From positions 806,001 to 870,000 of the forward strand of contig WAID01000011.1 of NCBI GenBank assembly GCA_016584495.1: a stretch of 64,000 nt of DNA. Direction: 5' to 3'. Positions 12,320 through 24,870 of the stretch are shown in pieces. Within the stretch, counting starts at the first letter, position 1. Each line of letters starts with the position of its first letter. The notes beneath the pieces are model-generated. The model ran no database searches. It had not been told where the DNA came from and saw nothing but the letters and a program-made list of their open reading frames with translations. Both the position numbers and the translations under genes were made by a program. Source of the DNA: Celoporthe dispersa. Its lineage: Eukaryota; Ascomycota; Sordariomycetes; Diaporthales; Cryphonectriaceae.

Positions 12320-13983
12320 GTTCAGAAAACAGTGTTTCTACGGACACAGGTGTAATGTCTATTACATAGATGCACATGTCTAGACGGCTTTCCCGTTCCT
12401 TTGGAGTTGTTGAAATGAGGGGCTGTCTTGTCTCCCTCAGCAGAAGGGGGGAGAGAGAGAAAGAGAAACAGAGAGAGAGGCCAAGGCTTGACGCACGAGG
12501 GCCTCGCATCATTACACGGAGAGGGACAAGACATTACGACGGCGTTTGAGATATCATGTATGAACTTACTAATTCACTTCTACAGTGGCAGGCATGGACC
12601 AACCGGCCGTGGCTACTAATGAGCATTTACAATTTTTTAATGCCGATAAAAATTGGCGTAAATGGAATTCCTTTTTATCTTATTTTATTGAGAACGCGTG
12701 GGTTGCCTACAGTAACGAGTGTAAATATACATGTTCCTTAGTGATCACTGCAATGTATCTACTTGGTATCTGTTCGTTTGTCTACATGCTTGTCTACATG
12801 TCTACCGTGCATGCAGGTGTCCAGAAGTATAATAAAGACATGGGCCAGTGTCGGTGAGTGAGGACCGGTGTGCTGTCAACTCCACGGGATCGATAAGCAA
12901 GCCTACTTACCTACGACTTGGGCTCACACCTGGGCCTTCACACACCGATACAACACGACTTCTATGACATGCAGCGTAATAAACAAGAAGAAAAAAAAGA
13001 TGGGAAGGGAAAAACATAAAAGAGAAGCGGTGTTGGGGGAGCCTGGGCTGGCCGACGAGGCTTACACATGCCTCTCTTCGCCTCTCTCCTGCCTGTAAGA
13101 CGGGACAAAAGGAGCAGCAAGCAGCCTCTAGACGGTGTGTGCTGAGAAGGGTCCCGCTTTCGGACAGCAGGACTCAGCTGTGTAAAAGGGTGGCACTGGT
13201 ACCTCCGAGGAAGCCGGCAGCGCCGTTAGGTCCGGGACGTGGCAGCCCCCGTGGTCGTGTGTGGTCGAGGCGCGGAGAATTGCATAGACGAGTTTGAGCG
13301 TGTGTATTACAAAGCCGGTCAGTACTGTTTCTATTTCTAAACTTTTTTCCTTCCCTCCTCTCCTTTCCCTCCTGAGATCCTCAGGCCCCTGTTTTTACAC
13401 CAATTAACTTTCTGGAGAGAGAAAAAAAAGAAAGAAAGGTCGTAGCTGTTCCTCAAAAGTCCAAAACAAAAAAAAAAAGGAGAAGAAAAGAGAGAGACAG
13501 AGCAAAGCAGGGCCGTTCGAGCCAAGGACGTCATTGATTAACCTGCGCGCCTTAGAAAACGAGCGTGGCGGGCGGGCCTTAGTTGAGGACGCGGGTACTG
13601 TCGCCGTCACGTCCTCTCGGCGGCGCCGTTTGCTCCAGACAGCAGCAGCGACCACAACCTTGCAACGAGGTCCTGTGTAGAAACCTCGCTCTGCCGACGA
13701 CCTCCGAGGACCAATCTGAGGAGACCAGAAATCCATTATTCTCTCTTTCTCTCCCTCTTTCTCTCACCTCTTTTCCCGCTCCTGCTGCTGCTCACCGCGC
13801 AAGGAGACAAGACCTTCTTCTCCTCGTCGCCCAAGAAGGAAGGCATGCTCTCCCCGCCAGAACTGAGACGCTCTTCTCCCCACGCATAGCCTACCTACCT
13901 TCTCGCCTGCCCACCACGCACGACCTGGAGCCCGAAACCCTCCCTGGCCTGGCCTGGCCTGGTACGTGTCTCCTCCGGCGGCA
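12320..13983. other. Intergenic region between lcb2 and the ABC transporter
   Basis: No gene recognised. Bases 12540-12860 are noticeably AT-richer than their surroundings. Bases 13700-13980 are pyrimidine-rich, with repeated GGCCT just before the transporter start, and are probably its leader. Confidence 0.5.
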
Positions 13984-16900
13984 ATGAACCCCGACCTCGC
14001 CCGTGGCGGTGGCAGCAGCAGCGACGGCGTCGTCGTCACCACCGACCCGTCCCGGCAGAAGCCCTTCTCCCTCCCCTACGACTCGGGCTCCTTCACGGGC
14101 TACTGGACGCCCTCCTCTCCTTCCCACGCCGAGAGCCTCTTCCGGACCGGCTACCTGACCGCCACCGACGACTTCAGGCAGCCGCTGTGCGGGAACGAGG
14201 AGGGCTGGGGCCCCCTGAGCCGCCTCCGCTACGACTTCACGCCGTGCTTCATCGATGTCTGGGTCGCCTCCGCCGCGGTGTTTGGGGTCCTCTTTGGCCT
14301 GATTGCTGTGGTGTGGCTGGTTAAGAGTAGGAAGCCTAAGGAGGTCGCCAAGGGCGTACATTTCTGGGCCAAGCAGGTACGTGTGTTTCTGTGTGTCAGG
14401 ACAGAGGCAGTTGCGCCGTTCCTGGACCATCGGGGAGATGATGGTCTGGTTCTCTGTCTCCTGGGTGGTTGTATTTTTTTCTTCTTCTTCTTTCCTTCTC
14501 GCAGTGGCTGACGTATACGACGCTTCCTCGCAGAGCCTTCTCGCCCTCGTCATCGCCGACTTCGCTGTCCAGCTGGGAATACAGATCCTCAACTACCCCC
14601 AGATATGGATCGGCGACTTCCGGGTCTGGACGACTGCCCTCACCATCGTGTCCCTCGGCGTCGTCTTCACGATACAATGGCTCGAACACGCGCGCCTCCG
14701 TAACGCCAACGGCGTCGTCCTCCCTCTACTGGCTCTTCCTGTTGATCGCCCTCGCCGTCAAGCTGCGATCGCTCGTCTCGCAGCAGCTCTTCGCCTCCAG
14801 CCGCGGGTATTTCATCACATACTGTGTTGGGTTCGGGGTCGCGGTCCTTGCCTTCCTCGTCGAGTGGTGGTGGGTGCCCAGGCGGAGCGGCCAGTACGAG
14901 GCCCTGGTCGACGAGGAGGAGGAGGAGGAGTGTCCGTCCGAGTACGCAACCATCTTCTCGCGGCTGACCTTCTCGTGGATGACACCGCTCATGAAGTTCG
15001 GCTACAAGAACTACCTGACCGAGGAAGACCTGTGGGCGCTGCAGAAGACAGACACGAGCAGGGCGACGGGCGAGGCCTTCGAGAGCGCCTGGCGCCACGA
15101 GACCGAGACCAAGGAGCACCCGTCCATGTGGCTCGCCCTGTTCCGCGCCTACGGCGGGCCCTACGCCCTGGCCGCCATCTTCAAGTCCATGAACGACGTG
15201 TCGCAGTTCATGCAGCCGCAGCTGCTGCGGCTCCTCATCACGTTTGTGGGCTCGTACAGCGCGGGCCGCGAGCCGGAGCCCGTGATCAAGGGCGCGGCCA
15301 TCGCGCTGACCATGTTTGCCGTCGCGGTGTTCCAGACGGCCATGCTGCACCAGTACTTCCAGGGCGCCTTCGTCACGGGCATGCGCATCAAGAGCGGCCT
15401 CACCAACGCCATCTACCGGAAGGCGCTCAAGCTTTCCAACGAGGGCCGCTCGTCCAAGTCGACGGGCGACATCGTCAACTACATGGCCGTGGACGCCCAG
15501 CGCCTGCAGGACCTCACCCAGTTCGCCCAGCAGACGTGGTCCGCGCCCTTCCAGATCATCATCTGCATGGTCTCGCTGCACCAGCTGGTCGGCTGGTCCA
15601 TGATGGCCGGCGTGGGCGTCATGCTCGCCATGGTCCCGCTCAACGGCATCGTCGCCCGCTTCATGAAGAAGCTGCAGAAGACCCAGATGAAGAACAAGGA
15701 CACCCGCTCCCGCCTGATCGCCGAGATCGTCGCCATGATGAAGTCCATCAAGCTGTACAGCTGGGGCGCCGCCTTCATGAACAAGCTCAACTACGTGCGC
15801 AACGAGCAGGAGCTCAAGACCCTGCGCAAGATCGGCGCCGCCCAGGCCGTCGCCAACTTCACCTGGAGCACTACGCCCTTCCTGGTCTCCTGTGTCACCT
15901 TCACCGTCTTCGTGCTCACCCACGACGAGCCCCTCACGACCGAGATCATCTTCCCGGCCCTGACGCTGTTCAACTTGCTGTCCTTCCCGCTCGCCGTCTT
16001 CCCCATGGTCATCTCCTCCATCGTCGAGGCCACCGTCGCCGTGGGCCGCCTGACCGAGTACCTGGCCTCCGAGGAGCTGCAGCCCGACGCCATCATCGTG
16101 CGGCCCCCCGTCGAGGAGATTGGCGAGGAGACCGTCTCGATCAGGGACGGGACCTTCTCGTGGAACCGCCACGAGGAGCACAAGAACGTCCTGCACGACG
16201 TCACCTTCTCTGCCAGCAAGGGTGAGCTTTCCTGCGTCGTCGGCAGGGTGGGCAGCGGCAAGTCGTCCTTCCTGCAGAGCATCCTCGGCGACCTGTTCAA
16301 GATCAAGGGCAGCGTCACCGTGCACGGCAACGTCGCGTACGTCGCCCAGCAGCCCTGGATCATGAACGCCACGGTCAAGGAGAACATCGTCTTCGGGTAC
16401 AGGTACGACTCCAACTTCTACGAGAAGACCATCAAGGCCTGCGCGCTGCTGGATGACTTCAACGTGCTCCCCCGACGGGGACGAGACGGTCGTGGGAGAG
16501 CGCGGCATCTCGCTGTCGGGCGGCCAGAAGGCGCGCGTCAGCGCTGGCGCGGGCTGTCTACTCGAGGGCGGATATCTTCCTGCTGGATGACGTGCTGTCT
16601 GCCGTCGATGCGCACGTCGGGAAACACATCACCGACGAGGTGCTGGGCCCCAGGGGCCTGCTGGCCTCCAAGACGCGTATCCTGGCGACGAACGCGATCC
16701 CCGTGCTGGCCGTGTCTGACCACATCGTGATGCTGCGGGACGGCGGCATCGTCGAGCAGGGCACCCTGGAGCAGCTGCTAGCCATGCGCGGGCTCGTCGC
16801 GGACCTCTACAGGTCTGCCGGCCAGGACTCGGGACCCTCGACGCCGGGCCCGGCCCAGACCGAGAGGCCCGGGAGCTCCTCCTCCTCAGACAGCGCCATG

Positions 16901-19900
16901 TCGCTCGAGGACACCCGGGAGAAGGACGACGAGATGGAGGAGGCCCAGGAGAACCTCCCCGCGCTGCAGTCCATCCGGCCTGGGCCACGCACCGGCGCGC
17001 CCAAGCCCCGGGCGGACAGCTTTGCCACGCTGCGCAGGGCCAGCACCGCGAGCTTCCGGGGGCCCAGGGGCAAGCTCACGGACGAGGAGGCGGCCCCCTC
17101 CAAGACGAGGCAGGCCAAGGAGCACCAGGAGCAGGGCAAGGTCAAGTGGTCCGTCTACGGAGAATATGCCAAGATGAACGACCCGCTGGCCGTGTGCGTC
17201 TACATGATCGCGCTCCTGGCCGCCCAGTGCGCGCAGATCGGCGGCAACGTGTGGCTCAAGGACTGGGCCGAGACGAACACGAAGGCGGGCGGCAACCCGG
17301 ATGTCGCCAAGTACATTGGCATCTACTTCGCCTTTGGCATCGGCTCCTCGACCCTGACCGTGTGCCAGACGCTCATCCTGTGGATATTCTGCAGCATCGA
17401 GGCGAGCCGGAAGCTGCACGAGCGCATGGCCAAGGCCATCTTCCGGAGCCCCATGTCCTTCTTCGACACCACGCCCGCGGGCCGGATCCTCAACAGGTTC
17501 TCGTCCGACATCTACCGCGTGGACGAGGTCCTCGCCAGGACCTTCAACATGCTGTTTGTGAACGTGGCGAAGTCAGGCTTCACGCTTGCGGTCGTGTCCT
17601 TCTCGACGCCTGCCTTCGTCGGCCTGATCATCCCGCTGGGGGCGATGTACATCTGGATCCAGCGGTACTACCTGCGGAGCTCCCGAGAGCTCAAGCGGCT
17701 GGACAGCGTCAGCCGCAGCCCCATCTACGCGCACTTCCAGGAATCGCTGGGCGGAATCTCGACCATCCGGGCGTACCGCCAGCAGCAGAGGTTCCTGCTG
17801 GAGAACGAGTGGCGGGTGGACGCCAACCTGAAGGCCTTCTTCCCGTCCATCAGCGCCAACAGGTGGCTGGCCATCCGGCTCGAGTTCATCGGCGCCGTGG
17901 TCATCCTTGCATCTGCAGGATTCAGCATCCTGTCGGTCACGAGGCACAGCGGCCTCAGCAAGGGGATGGTGGGTCTGGCCATGTCATACGCGCTCCAGAT
18001 CACCTCGTCCCTCAACTGGATCGTGCGCCAGACGGTCGAGGTCGAGACCAACATCGTCTCGGTGGAGCGGGTCCTCGAGTATGCCCGGCTCCCTAGCGAG
18101 GCGCCCGAGATCAACCCGCGGAACAGGCCGGCGGCGAGCTGGCCTGCGCACGGGGCCATCCACTTCAACAACTACAGCGCGCGGTACCGCGAGGGCCTGG
18201 ACCTGGTGCTGAAGAACATCAAGCTCGACATCAAGTCGCACGAGAAGATCGGCGTCGTGGGCCGCACGGGGGCCGGCAAGTCGAGCCTGACGCTCGCCCT
18301 GTTTAGGCTGATCGAGCCGGCCGCTGGGAACATCACCATCGATAGTCTCAACACGTCAAGCATAGGCCTGCTGGATCTGCGGCGGCGCCTCTCCATCATA
18401 CCGCAGGATGCCGCCCTCTTTGAAGGAACAGTGCGTGACAACCTGGACCCGGGTCACGTTCACGATGTGAGTTGTCACCAACCCCCCCACCCTTTTCTCT
18501 CTCTCTCTCTCTCCCTCGCATTCCTCGTGTGTTTGTGTTTTATCTGTCCTTCCTCTCTCTCTCTCTCCTCCCGCCTCTTGTTGTCGGCCTGGCGCGGTGA
18601 GAGAAGTACCACGGATGTACCCAGAGGGGAGAAGGGGGGGGGTCTGTGATGAACCATTGCTGTGGGCCCTTCCTCGACTCTTTGTTACATGGCCTCGACC
18701 CGAGTTGCCTTTTTTCTTACGAGATGTTTTGTGCTTGCCTCGATATGACGAGTGCTGACTTAGATGCTGCAGGATACCGAGCTGTGGAGCGTCCTCGAGG
18801 TTAGTTGCCACACCCGGAGGGCATCAACCCTCCAATAACCCGGCCACATGGCAAGGAAACGTTTATGCCGTGTCGCCCTCGTTCTACCCTAGTGTCGATC
18901 AGTGCGAGAGAGAAGAGGAAAAAGAGATACTGACGGTTGTGTGACCACCCCTTCTCTTAGCACGCCCGGCTAAAAAGCCATGTCGCAAGCATGGACGGCG
19001 GCCTGGAGGCAAAGATACACGAAGGAGGTAAGTCATGTTTCACACGTGTACACACGAGATAACTCTCCTCCTCCCGCCTCCTGTCTCCCTTGCTTCCGCC
19101 CTTCTCGCTTTTTGTCGGCTCTCATCCTGCTTCCTGATCTTGTTGGTCCTCCTACGCACGGCACAGCAGCCCGCCTTGCACAGCAGTCTCCACCCTTTTT
19201 TTTTCTTCTCTTTTTTCGGTGTTTGTTTCCCTTCCTTTCCATTCGTCATCATCATCATCATCATGATGATACAGCGGTCTAGGATTCCGATGGTCCCCTT
19301 CACTTTCCGCCCCATCTTTACCCCCTCCCCCCTCCTCCCAAAAACAAAAAAAAGAGACAAAAGGAAAAAGAGGGAAAAAAAAAAGGGACGAGAAGATGGT
19401 GGGCGGCGAGAGGACACGAGGTTCCCACCCGCTTTCTTGGGCCGTCGGGTGGAATGAGAGTGAGAGCGAGGATCGCTGTCATCTCTCTCCTACAGCGCCC
19501 CCCCCCTCTTTCCCAACTCTTTACCCCTTCCCTCCTTTTCCTTTTGCCTCATCTGCCGTAAATGGATATGGCCCTGCACAGTCATCATTACTCGCAGCAG
19601 ATTTTGTCCCCGTGAACAGCCATGCCCTAGACCTCGGCCTCCTTCTCAGCAGATCCTCCTGGGGGTGTCGTGGTCCCTGATAGGCTTTGGAGCTAGGAGC
19701 TTTCTCTCTCTCTCTGTCTCTCGGCTTTGCCTGCCCGCCATCGTCATCTTCCTTTTTTTTTTTTCTCTCTCTCTCTCTCCTTTTCTTTCTCTACTGTGTG
19801 GTACGCTGGCACGTACGCTGGCGCACACCATACTGGGCGGCACGCCGTCCTCAAAGGGGGAGGCGAGGCGAGGGGGAGCACGGCTGGACCTGCTAGATCA

Positions 19901-20696
19901 GGCTTGTTGTGCTCGTGGTCATGTCACGCACACGATGATGGTGCTTGCGTCTCACCACCCTCCAAGACTGCCGACGACGTGCCTCTTGTATCTATGTTGC
20001 CTCCCTCTTGTGTTTTTTTTATTTTTATTTTTATAATTTTGCCTTCTTTTTCGTTTCACCCCTTCTTTCTCCCTTTGGCTCCACGCTCCTTGCTGCACGT
20101 CACCTCACGTCACCTCACCTTATACCTCGCGTGTTCGCGTGGCAACATGCTTGTTCGCATAATTGCGGGACTAGTCTTCCTAGATGCACAACGAGCGGAG
20201 TTAACCTGGCCATTATTCATTTTATTTATTTTTTTATTTATTTTTTTTCTTCTTCTTTCGCTTTCCTTCTCTGTCTCATCTTATGATTTGCGGTTCTGTT
20301 CTCTAGACATCAAGTCAGGCTAACCCCTCCCCTCACCAGGCTCGAACCTCTCGCAGGGCCAGAGGCAGCTTGTGTCCCTGGCGCGCGCCATGCTCACGCC
20401 GTCCAACATCCTCGTGCTCGACGAGGCCACAGCCGCGGTAGATGTAGAGACGGATGCGATGCTGCAGCAGACCCTGCGCAGCCCGCTGTTTGCACACCGG
20501 ACCATCCTCACCGTGGCCCACCGCATCAACACCATCCTGGACTCCGGACCGCGTGGTCGTCCTTGATAAAGGCGAGGTTGCCGAGTTCGGCACCCCGGCG
20601 GACCTGATCGCGCGGCGGGGTATCTTTCACTCTCTGGTGAGGCAGGCGGGGCTGGAGAAGGAGGTGGTGGTGAGCGGGAACGGGGTGGAGAGATAG
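13984..20696 (+). CDS. ABCC/MRP-family full transporter (Ycf1-like, vacuolar)
   Basis: Exons 13984-14376, 14534-18466, 18773-18799 (27 nt), 18961-19027 and 20340-20696 give 1590 residues after removing four extra bases. Order: N-terminal membrane domain TMD0 with the CGNEEGWGPLSRLRYDFTPC stretch, TMD1, NBD1, an acidic/Ser linker (about 860-960), TMD2, NBD2. NBD1 has Walker A GRVGSGKSS (Lys707), signature LSGGQKAR and Walker B IFLLDDV. NBD2 has Walker A GRTGAGKSS (Lys1379), signature LSQGQRQ and Walker B ILVLDEAT. Relatives pump glutathione conjugates and metal-thiol complexes, including cadmium, into the vacuole, and that role is inferred. Single-base insertions lie near 14720-14725, 16469-16473 (five Cs where four fit), 16540-16544 and 20544-20546. 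Each switches between two frames that both carry family sequence. The small exons encode DTELWSVLE and HARLKSHVASMDGGLEAK, which match NBD2. The last intron (19028-20339) is unusually long. Confidence 0.93.
19028..20339 (+). other. 1312-bp last intron of the ABC transporter gene
   Basis: Donor GTAAGT directly follows the GAAGGAG codons, and the acceptor CACCAG precedes GCTCGAACCTCTCGCAG. The phase-1 ends rebuild Gly-Gly-Ser-Asn-Leu-Ser-Gln-Gly-Gln, the NBD2 signature. The interior is pyrimidine-rich low complexity with T runs, a CT tract near 19765-19795 and no recognised ORF. The other introns of the gene are 157, 306 and 161 bp. Confidence 0.85.
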
Positions 20697-20995
20697 GTCT
20701 GTCTAGCCATGCCAGCCCGGGCCTACAGGGCCCGTCTGTGTACTGCAGAACAGACCAAGAGGGCATCCGAGAGGGTGGGTGGGCACAGCATTGCCGATGG
20801 ACAGACAGACAGACAGCATGAAAGATGGATGGAACAATGTAATGTAGTGGTGTTGTATTGACAGAATTCGGAAAGAAAAAAAAAAGGAAGGGGGGGTAGG
20901 GGTGAGCAGGCGGGAAAATGCGTCCAAGCTACAACACCGTACAATAAAAAAAAAAAAAGGATACTCACACAAGCACACGTACACATAAACAGACG

Positions 20996-21005
20996 CACAC
21001 ACACA

Positions 21006-21048
<43 letters not shown>

Positions 21049-21052
21049 AGGC
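20996..21052. repeat. AC microsatellite
   Basis: About 28 AC units with a short CGCG interruption. A second, shorter AC run is at 21117-21138. Confidence 0.9.
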
Positions 21053-21750
21053 ACAGCACATCACTCACACCACCCATTACTGTGTACACCACCTACACAA
21101 ACCATGGTACACCTCTACACACACACACACACACACACCCCTCCAAAATGATCTCACAAATGATCCTAGACGTCATGGCCGATCCCACCTAGCTCGGATC
21201 CGGGCCGCCAAGGAGCAAGCAACAGCAGGGCCTGTTGGCCCTGTGGCCGTCCGTCCGTCCGTCCATCCATCCACCCAACCACCATCCCCCCCCCCCCTCT
21301 CTCTCTCAAAAAAAGAAAAAAAAAAAAAGGCAAAGCGGCGCCTCGAGTGCATTCAAACCCATTCATTGATGATTTCCAATACACACACACACACCTCTCT
21401 ACATCTCACGCACACCAAGGCTAAAGAGGGACAGGCCACTCACCACCCCCACCCCCGGGCAGGCAGGCAGAGGGAGAGAAAGAAAGGAGAAGGGCCAGGA
21501 AAAAAAAAGAAGGTTTCACACCGCGATTGTCCTGATTGTCACCCTATTTTAATTCTTATTATTATTTTTTTGGGGCTTGTCTGTCTTATTCTGTTCCTTT
21601 GGCGGCGGTGGCACAGCGGTTTAGAACCAACAGGCCAGGAGCGAAGGAGGAGGAGAAGGGAGGAGGGGGGTGGGAGGAAAGGGAAAATCATCATAAGTCG
21701 TCCCAAGCCCACCCCGCCCTAGACTGATGCGTTGTACAAAATGCTGACGG

Positions 21751-21757
21751 CCCCCTC

Positions 21758-21791
<34 letters not shown>
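21751..21791. repeat. CTC triplet repeat followed by a C homopolymer
   Basis: About nine CTC units run into a run of about a dozen C residues. The C run length is unreliable in any assembly. Confidence 0.85.
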
Positions 21792-22232
21792 GGTTTCTCA
21801 CCGTCCTAAGGGACGCCACAAACAACTAAAAAGAAAAAACCAAACTAACCCAAAACCCAATCCTCCTCCTCCGCTGGTCCCTTTTACTTTTGTTTTTATC
21901 AGCAAGGGCGAAAAGAGAGAAGAAGGGGGGTAGGCAGCGCCAGGTGACGCTAAGGGCGAGACATAAGATACAAGGAGGCGGAGATGGCACGAAAAAGAAG
22001 AAAAAAAGGAGAAAGAAAAGAAAGAAAAAAAAGGAAATCCAAGAGCCATATCTAGGTTTTGTGGCGTTGTCGACGGGATGGGCTTTTTTTGGAGGGTCCG
22101 AGGGGCGGTTTGCACGCTGGCAAGACTCGAGGTGAACAACCACACTAGAGGGGGGGATCCAAGCTCCTTAATCAACCTCGAACGTCTTTTCCTCCCTCTT
22201 TTCTTTTTCTTCTTCATTGCCCGTCTGCTTTA

Positions 22233-22258
22233 GTGTGTGTGTGTGTGCGCGCGCGCGT
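22233..22258. repeat. GT/GC alternating purine-pyrimidine tract
   Basis: GT units pass directly into GC units, a sequence type known to favour Z-DNA. Confidence 0.85.
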
Positions 22259-23141
22259 CGATACGTAATCCGCCCCAGTGACCTCGCTCGGACGCTGTGC
22301 GAACCTCGTCTCCCGGCCACCCTTGTAGGTCTAGGGCGGGCATTTCTTTTAGCTGAGGAGAGATTGAGAGAAGATGCAAGGTCAGCAAGCACGCACGCAC
22401 ATACACACACAAGGGATAGGAAGAAGAAGAAGAAAAAAGAAAAGAAGGGGAAGAAGAGAGAAGGAAGAAAGAAAGAAAAAAAAGGTGGCTTGCGTCTTCG
22501 CGCGCCCCGTCGGAACGCGAGCTGAGTGGTTGGGGGACAAAGGAGGAGGAAGAGGGAGAAAGATGGGGCGGGAAGAAGAAGAAAAAAGCAATGTCTAGAT
22601 CAGCTGGGCTGGCGCGTATGCCGGACGGGACGGGGAAGCGGGACAGAGATTAGAAGAAGAAGAAAAAGAAGAAGACAAGGTTTGGTGGCTGCTTCTGCTT
22701 GTGACTAGGGGAAGCAGAGGTGTATCGCTCCGGCGATGGTGTCGGCGCCGGAGGCCTTGTCTTGTTTCCGAGATGGCGCGGGAACTGGTCTTGTTTCGCC
22801 TCAGCGCTTGCGAGTGTGGTTGTTGCTTTTTTTATGTTTTTTTGTTTCTTCTTCTTCTTCTTCTTCATCTCTCTCCCGTCGCCCATCACCAGCTCTTCAC
22901 CCGGGACCGAGCATCTAAATAGTTCCAACTGGGTACGAAGGGTGCCCCGGTGGAGGGGAGGGAGGGAGGGAGGCGCGGCAGCGGGCCTGCATAAATTCAA
23001 ACGCCGTGACGGCGATGTGGGAATTTGGAATCAAGGGTGTTCAGGGGGAAAAGGCCGAGATAAAAGTCCCAGTTCTCTCTTACTAACGTGTTGTTCCCGT
23101 CTCCCGCCCCCCTCCCCCCTTCTCTTCCTCCTCCTCTCTCC

Positions 23142-23180
23142 TGTGTGTGTGTGTGTGTGTGTGTCTCTCTCTCTCTCTCC
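23142..23180. repeat. GT then CT microsatellite
   Basis: About eleven GT units followed at once by eight CT units. Confidence 0.85.
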
Positions 23181-23884
23181 CCTTCTCTCTCTCCTTCCAA
23201 GAGCCGCACAGCGCTTCGGCGGCCGGGCGGGTGGGGGAATAAGAAATAAGAAAGCGACACCGGCGCTCCCTCCTGCATGCTAGACACACTCATTCGAGAT
23301 CCTGGGCCCCGTGGTCGGCCGGATTCCTGGTCATGGGTAGCGAGGGGAGGGCGAGAGGGAGGGTGACGAAGGGGAGGGGAGGAGGGGGGGGGGGCAGGCG
23401 GCGCGGGCAGGCAGAGGTCGAGCTCTTCCTGCGCTCGCATCGCTTCGCTTTTGCGGTTCGTTGGTGGGTCGGGTGGTCTCCCAGCTCATCCGGCGTGGGG
23501 ACCGATGGAGATGGAGGATCGCAGCCAGGTGTGGGGGATGGCGTGAGTTCGGTAATTCAACCGAGGATTCGCCTGCTCTCGCGTGGCTCGGGTTCTGCTC
23601 AAAAACCTGCCGTACGCTGCCTGCTGCTTGCTGCTTGCTGCTTGGGCTGCTGCTTGCTGTAACGATGGTATATTACCCATCATACCATAGCATGTATGGA
23701 ACTAGGTAGTAAATCTGTGGCCGCCCTGGGGTTGCAGAGAGAAGAGCGGTTTGGCTGGTGCTGCCGTGCCACAGGTCCTCGGTCGCGAGGAAGGGGGGTG
23801 GAGCAGGACAGACAGGCCTTTCATCAGGACCAGCGCTGCACCTGCTTAGGGGCGAGTCGCCGTCGAGCCGGCCGGCTGCCCCCT

Positions 23885-23894
23885 TCCCTCCTCT

Positions 23895-23930
<36 letters not shown>

Positions 23931-23990
23931 TCTCTCCCTCTCTCTCCCTCTCTCGTGCCTCTCCCTCTCCCTCTCCCTGCCTCTCTCTCT
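23885..23990. repeat. CT-rich satellite with CTCTCTCC units
   Basis: A pure CT core of about 35 bases grades into repeats of CTCTCTCC and CTCCCT over about 100 bases. Confidence 0.85.
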
Positions 23991-24870
23991 ACCATCATTC
24001 ATTACCATCGCAGTAGAAAAGGCCAGCGCGCCCGGTGTCTCCACGTCTAAGCGAGGCCCACCCACCAAGACAAGACCTCTTGGAGAGTCTCCATACAATC
24101 TCGGTGAGAGAGAAAGAGAGGGAGAGAGAGAGAGAAAAAAGAAAAGAGGACGCCGGTGATTGGAATATGAGACAACACCCCCCCCCCTCCTTCCCCCAGC
24201 CGCCGGGGAAGCCAGGTTCGACCCCCGCCCCGCGCGCAGATGCAAACGGTGCTGTCCGTCTGGGAACGCTCGAGGCAGGCGTTACGTCCAAGAAGCTCGG
24301 CGACAGATGACGACCTCCACAGCTGTCAGGGTGTCGGAGTAATGGCTCAGCGATCAGCATGAGACATTGCTTTTTCTATTTCGTTTTCTCCCCCCCCTTT
24401 TTTTTTTTTCCCCCGTGAGCCTGAACAGAAAAAGAAAAAAAGAAAAAAAACAAGCCCCCTCCCCAAAAAAACCAGAAAAAAAAACAAAACCAAGAAAACC
24501 ACTGGTCCCCAATGCTACGTGTCACCAAGATCTGCGATAGCCGCCCAGCGGACCGAGCCATCTTCTCTTATTTTCTGTTCCTTCTCCAGGGGCTGGCGCA
24601 GGGAGCACGAACCCCTTCCAGCGTCCCTCCTGTCGCATCATGGATGGCATAAAGTTTGGGTGGGATAGTGTAAGATTTAATTCACCGAAAGGGTGGGACG
24701 TGGGTTCAACAGGCGTTACGCAGATGGGGTATGGGAAACCTCGGTCGAATTTCTCCCGTTCCCAGGCGGAGGAGGGCACCTGAACAGCCCGGCGTGGCCG
24801 GCAGAGAGTCGCCCACCCCCACCCCTCCCCCCCTAAAGGTCTCGGGAGGGCCATGAGCACTGATGGAGCA

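Larger units (their letters stand above)
20697..24870. other. Low-complexity part of the gene desert
   Basis: No gene recognised. The region is crowded with microsatellites and homopolymers: AC, CTC, GT/GC, CT and purine tracts. Apparent ORFs are mostly translations of these repeats (poly-Lys/Arg, poly-Phe/Ser or Thr-His repeats). Confidence 0.6.

Noticed and set aside
14667..16508. 613-codon minus-strand ORF opposite the ABC transporter
   Set aside because: Shadow ORF rich in Gly, Leu, His and Asp. The transporter motifs are on the plus strand.
13984..20696. ABC transporter as a pseudogene
   Set aside because: Four frame breaks but every catalytic motif is intact and codon bias is undamaged. 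Similar breaks occur in essential genes of the window, so sequence error fits better.
20996..21138. AC arrays as a CRISPR-like or telomeric array
   Set aside because: Plain dinucleotide microsatellites with no spacers, and no TTAGGG units.
24212..24224. GGTTCGACCCC, a perfect-looking B box
   Set aside because: The flanking bases do not form a T-stem and no upstream D-arm or acceptor pairing exists.
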